Positions 14,857-17,102 of a DNA stretch of 17,102 nt are shown here, one piece after another. The stretch covers positions 1-17,102 of the forward strand of contig CAZLBC010000097.1 of the NCBI GenBank assembly GCA_964557575.1, in the 5' to 3' direction. Both the position numbers and the translations under genes were made by a program. The stretch's first letter is position 1. The number at the start of each line of letters is the position of its first letter. A model generated the notes under the pieces. The model searched no databases, was not told the DNA's origin, and saw only the letters and a list, made by a program, of their open reading frames with translations. The stretch is from CAZLBC01 sp964557575 (GTDB lineage: Bacteria; Planctomycetota; Phycisphaerae; SM23-33).

Positions 14857-17102
14857 GTGAAACACACCGCCATTCTTATCACGGCAGTCGCGATCACCGC
14901 CGGTCCCCTGACCGGGAAAGAGGCCGCGCCGGCCAACCGCGCGCGGGAGGCGACGGTCACCGCCAGCTCCGAGTACGGCGATCGCTACCGGGCCCGGTTC
15001 GTCGCCGACGGAATCATTCCCAAGGCGGGCGGGCGCAACAGCGACGGGAAGGAATGGGCGGCGAAGGGAAACAGCCACCCCGGGGGCCTGGAACTGCGCA
15101 TGGCATGGAAAGCGCCGATCCCCGTGGCCGAAATCGTCTACTACGGGCGGAGTTCCTACGCCGTTGAATGCTGCAAGGATTACGCGGTCTACCTCGACGG
15201 GGCGGAAAAGCCCGCGGTCACGGGAACCCTGGAGTGCGGCCACGGACCCCAGCGGATAGCACTGAAAAACACGCCGGCGGCACAAACGATCAGCCTGCGA
15301 TTCACCAGCTTCCACCGGTGCTCCAATCCCGGCGCCGCCGAGATCGAGGTCTATTCCGAGCCGCCCGGTCCGAAGGCCCTCGGCAGGTTCATCCCCATGA
15401 AGCCGATGCACGGCGCACAGCGGCGCCGGGGCGTGGTGATGGTCGACGCCGTGGAGGAATCCCCGCAGCTCGCCCGGCGGGTCTGCGCGGGTAAGCTGGG
15501 GTTCGAGAAGATACTCCTGGTCCACCGGCACGCCTATAACATCAGCCACGTCTATACCTACCACGTCGAGAGTTTTCGGTCCGGCGGCGGCATCTACCTC
15601 TTCACGCCGGGGCCGGACGGCGGGAAACGGGAGAAGATCTTCGACGCCGGCACGGGCATGGTCATGGACTGCCGGCTTTCCTGCGACGCGAAGGAGATTC
15701 TCTTCAGCTACAAGAAAAAACCGACCCCGCACGAAGTAAAAACCAAGGGACGGGTGGGACAGCACCACCTCAATCACCTGGTCACGGACCGCGACGCGAA
15801 GTACCAGATCTACCGCATGTCGATCGACCCGCCGGGGGAACCGACACTGCTGACCGACCACCATTCGAATAACTTCAATCCCTGCTGGCTGCCGGACGGC
15901 GGGATCGCCTTCCTCTCCGACCGCAAGCTCTCCTTCGCCTACTGTTTCACCTCGTCGTCCCCCCTGCTGCACCGCATGGACGGCGACGGGGCGAACGTCG
16001 TGAAGATCTCCCACGGGTATCTCAACGACTTCACCCCCGGCATCCTCAACGACGGGCGGATCATCTACAGCCGCTGGGAGTACGTGGACCGGGCCGCCAT
16101 CCCCATCCAGAGCCTCTGGACGCTCAAGCCCGACGGCACGAAGTCCGAGGGATTCTTCGGCAACCGCGTCCTGGAACCCGGCACGTTCATGGAGGCCCGC
16201 TCGATCGGCGATACCCGCAAGGTCCTCTGCGTGCTGACCGCTCACAACGGCTGCTGCCGGGGCGCCCTCGGCGTGATCGACCCCTCTCTCGGCGCGAACG
16301 CCCAGGGGGCGATCCGGAACGTGACGCCCGAGCTGAACATCGGCCGCGTCGATCGCGGCAACGGCAACGGCCTGCTGAACAAGGGTCCCTACGAGAATCC
16401 CTTTCCCATCGACGAAAACCACTTCATGGTATCCAAGCTCGGGACGGTGATTCTCCGCGACTACGACGGCACCGGGAAGGTCACGCTCATCGAGCCGGCG
16501 GACGGGATGGGCTTCTACTCACCGACCCCGATCCGCGCGGTGGACCCGCCGCCGGTAATCCCCTCCATGCTGCCGGACAACGCCGCGCCCTGGGCCACAA
16601 TCGCGATGCAGGACGTATACAACGGCCTCGAAGGGACGGTCGAGCGCGGCGAAATCGTCCAGATAGCCGTTGTCGAGGAGATCGAGAAGGGCGACTTCGC
16701 CCCCCACCGGGGCATCTTCGGGTACCAGTTCCCGCTGGTCTCCTGCGGCGCGACGTACGCCCCCAAGAAACTCTGGGGCTACGCGAAAATCGAGGAGGAC
16801 GGCTCGGCGCACTTCCGGGTGCCGTCGGGACTGCCGCTGTATTTCCTCGCCCTCGACGCGGAGGGCCGGGCGGTCCAGCGGATGCGGACCCTGACGCACT
16901 TCATGCCCGGCGAGCGACAGAGCTGCGTGGGGTGCCACGCGGACCGGAACTACGCCACCACCGACAAGTCGATGCGGTCGATCGCCTCGAAGCGCCCGCC
17001 CGAGGATCTCGAGAAACCCGAGTGGGGACAGGTACCCTTCGATTACTCGACAATCGTCCAGCCGGTACTGGACAGGTATTGCATCACGTGCCATAACGCC
17101 CG
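14857..17102 (+). CDS. Secreted HzsA-related multihaem-type protein with discoidin-like domain (3' end outside window)
   Basis: The frame is open from a GTG at 14857 to the right edge (748 codons), with no stop; the gene is truncated by the window. AGGAG (14845-14849) is 7 nt upstream. An in-frame GTG at 14851 is too close to that site. Residues 1 to about 22 look like a signal peptide (MKHTAILITAVAITAGPLTG), so the protein is exported. Residues about 30-170 resemble an F5/8 type C (discoidin) beta-sandwich. Residues about 190-600 look like a beta-propeller of the type in hydrazine synthase alpha-related proteins: PHRGIFGYQFPLVSCGATYAP-type text near 625, repeated PDG and SDR turns, and VHRHAYNISHVYTYHVESF. 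Two c-type haem motifs follow: CVGCH (690-694) and CITCH (742-746). Relatives are common in PVC bacteria without anammox, so a hydrazine role should not be assumed. Its own promoter and operator candidate suggest regulation separate from its neighbours. Confidence 0.75.
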   Translation, partial: MKHTAILITAVAITAGPLTGKEAAPANRAREATVTASSEYGDRYRARFVADGIIPKAGGRNSDGKEWAAKGNSHPGGLELRMAWKAPIPVAEIVYYGRSSYAVECCKDYAVYLDGAEKPAVTGTLECGHGPQRIALKNTPAAQTISLRFTSFHRCSNPGAAEIEVYSEPPGPKALGRFIPMKPMHGAQRRRGVVMVDAVEESPQLARRVCAGKLGFEKILLVHRHAYNISHVYTYHVESFRSGGGIYLFTPGPDGGKREKIFDAGTGMVMDCRLSCDAKEILFSYKKKPTPHEVKTKGRVGQHHLNHLVTDRDAKYQIYRMSIDPPGEPTLLTDHHSNNFNPCWLPDGGIAFLSDRKLSFAYCFTSSSPLLHRMDGDGANVVKISHGYLNDFTPGILNDGRIIYSRWEYVDRAAIPIQSLWTLKPDGTKSEGFFGNRVLEPGTFMEARSIGDTRKVLCVLTAHNGCCRGALGVIDPSLGANAQGAIRNVTPELNIGRVDRGNGNGLLNKGPYENPFPIDENHFMVSKLGTVILRDYDGTGKVTLIEPADGMGFYSPTPIRAVDPPPVIPSMLPDNAAPWATIAMQDVYNGLEGTVERGEIVQIAVVEEIEKGDFAPHRGIFGYQFPLVSCGATYAPKKLWGYAKIEEDGSAHFRVPSGLPLYFLALDAEGRAVQRMRTLTHFMPGERQSCVGCHADRNYATTDKSMRSIASKRPPEDLEKPEWGQVPFDYSTIVQPVLDRYCITCHNA

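Noticed and set aside
14725..16422. A 565-codon minus-strand open frame opposite the cytochrome-like gene
   Set aside because: The plus-strand frame has a ribosome site, a signal peptide and CxxCH motifs; the antisense frame is a composition artefact.
14857..17102. Reading the cytochrome-like gene as evidence of anammox (true hydrazine synthase)
   Set aside because: The family has many relatives in non-anammox bacteria, the N-terminal discoidin-like domain differs, and no hzsB/hzsC genes are seen in the window.
1..17102. tRNA, rRNA, CRISPR arrays, insertion sequences or phage genes
   Set aside because: None recognised on either strand by reading; there are no regularly spaced repeats and no transposase or integrase motifs.

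Overview
The window is GC-rich, densely coded bacterial chromosome with one metabolic theme: glutamine and ammonia assimilation. It reads left to right as the 3' part of carB (+), asnB (+), then on the minus strand the run glnA-gltB-gltD (transcribed from about 10.9 kb down to 3.4 kb). Divergent from glnA is a large plus-strand gene for a KaiC-like/PEP-synthase-type ATP-grasp fusion protein, followed by a CvpA-family membrane protein and the 5' part of a secreted c-type cytochrome related to the hydrazine synthase alpha family. That last family and the discoidin-like domain on it are typical of the Planctomycetes-Verrucomicrobia-Lentisphaerae (PVC) group. I infer a Lentisphaerota-, Kiritimatiellota- or Planctomycetota-like organism, but only from gene content; no rRNA gene is present.

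The assimilation genes fit together directly. GlnA makes glutamine from glutamate and ammonia. GltBD turns glutamine and 2-oxoglutarate into two glutamates. CarB (with CarA, outside the window) and AsnB spend glutamine nitrogen on carbamoyl phosphate and asparagine. glnA, gltB and gltD are tightly spaced (53 bp between glnA and gltB; an 8-bp gltB/gltD overlap) and probably form one operon.

The most notable observation is regulatory. Three separate intergenic sites match the sigma-54 (RpoN) -24/-12 promoter with the correct GG-N10-GC spacing: upstream of asnB (1549-1565, +), glnA (10884-10900, -) and the KaiC-like/ATP-grasp fusion gene (11063-11079, +). Between the last two lie two near-identical palindromes (TACAAATTTGTA and TGCAAATTTGTA), placed about where NtrC-type enhancers sit relative to glnA in enterics. 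They could serve both divergent promoters. This puts an uncharacterised protein, with a KaiC-like domain that has lost its P-loop joined to a PEP-synthase ATP-grasp domain and lacking the phosphohistidine and PEP domains, in what looks like the nitrogen regulon. It is the best candidate here for an undescribed function.

The right end (13.7-17.1 kb) is unrelated by function. cvpA and the cytochrome-like gene each have their own sigma-70-type promoter candidate, and the cytochrome promoter is overlapped by a perfect 11-bp inverted repeat that looks like an operator. No tRNA, rRNA, CRISPR array, insertion sequence or prophage gene was seen.
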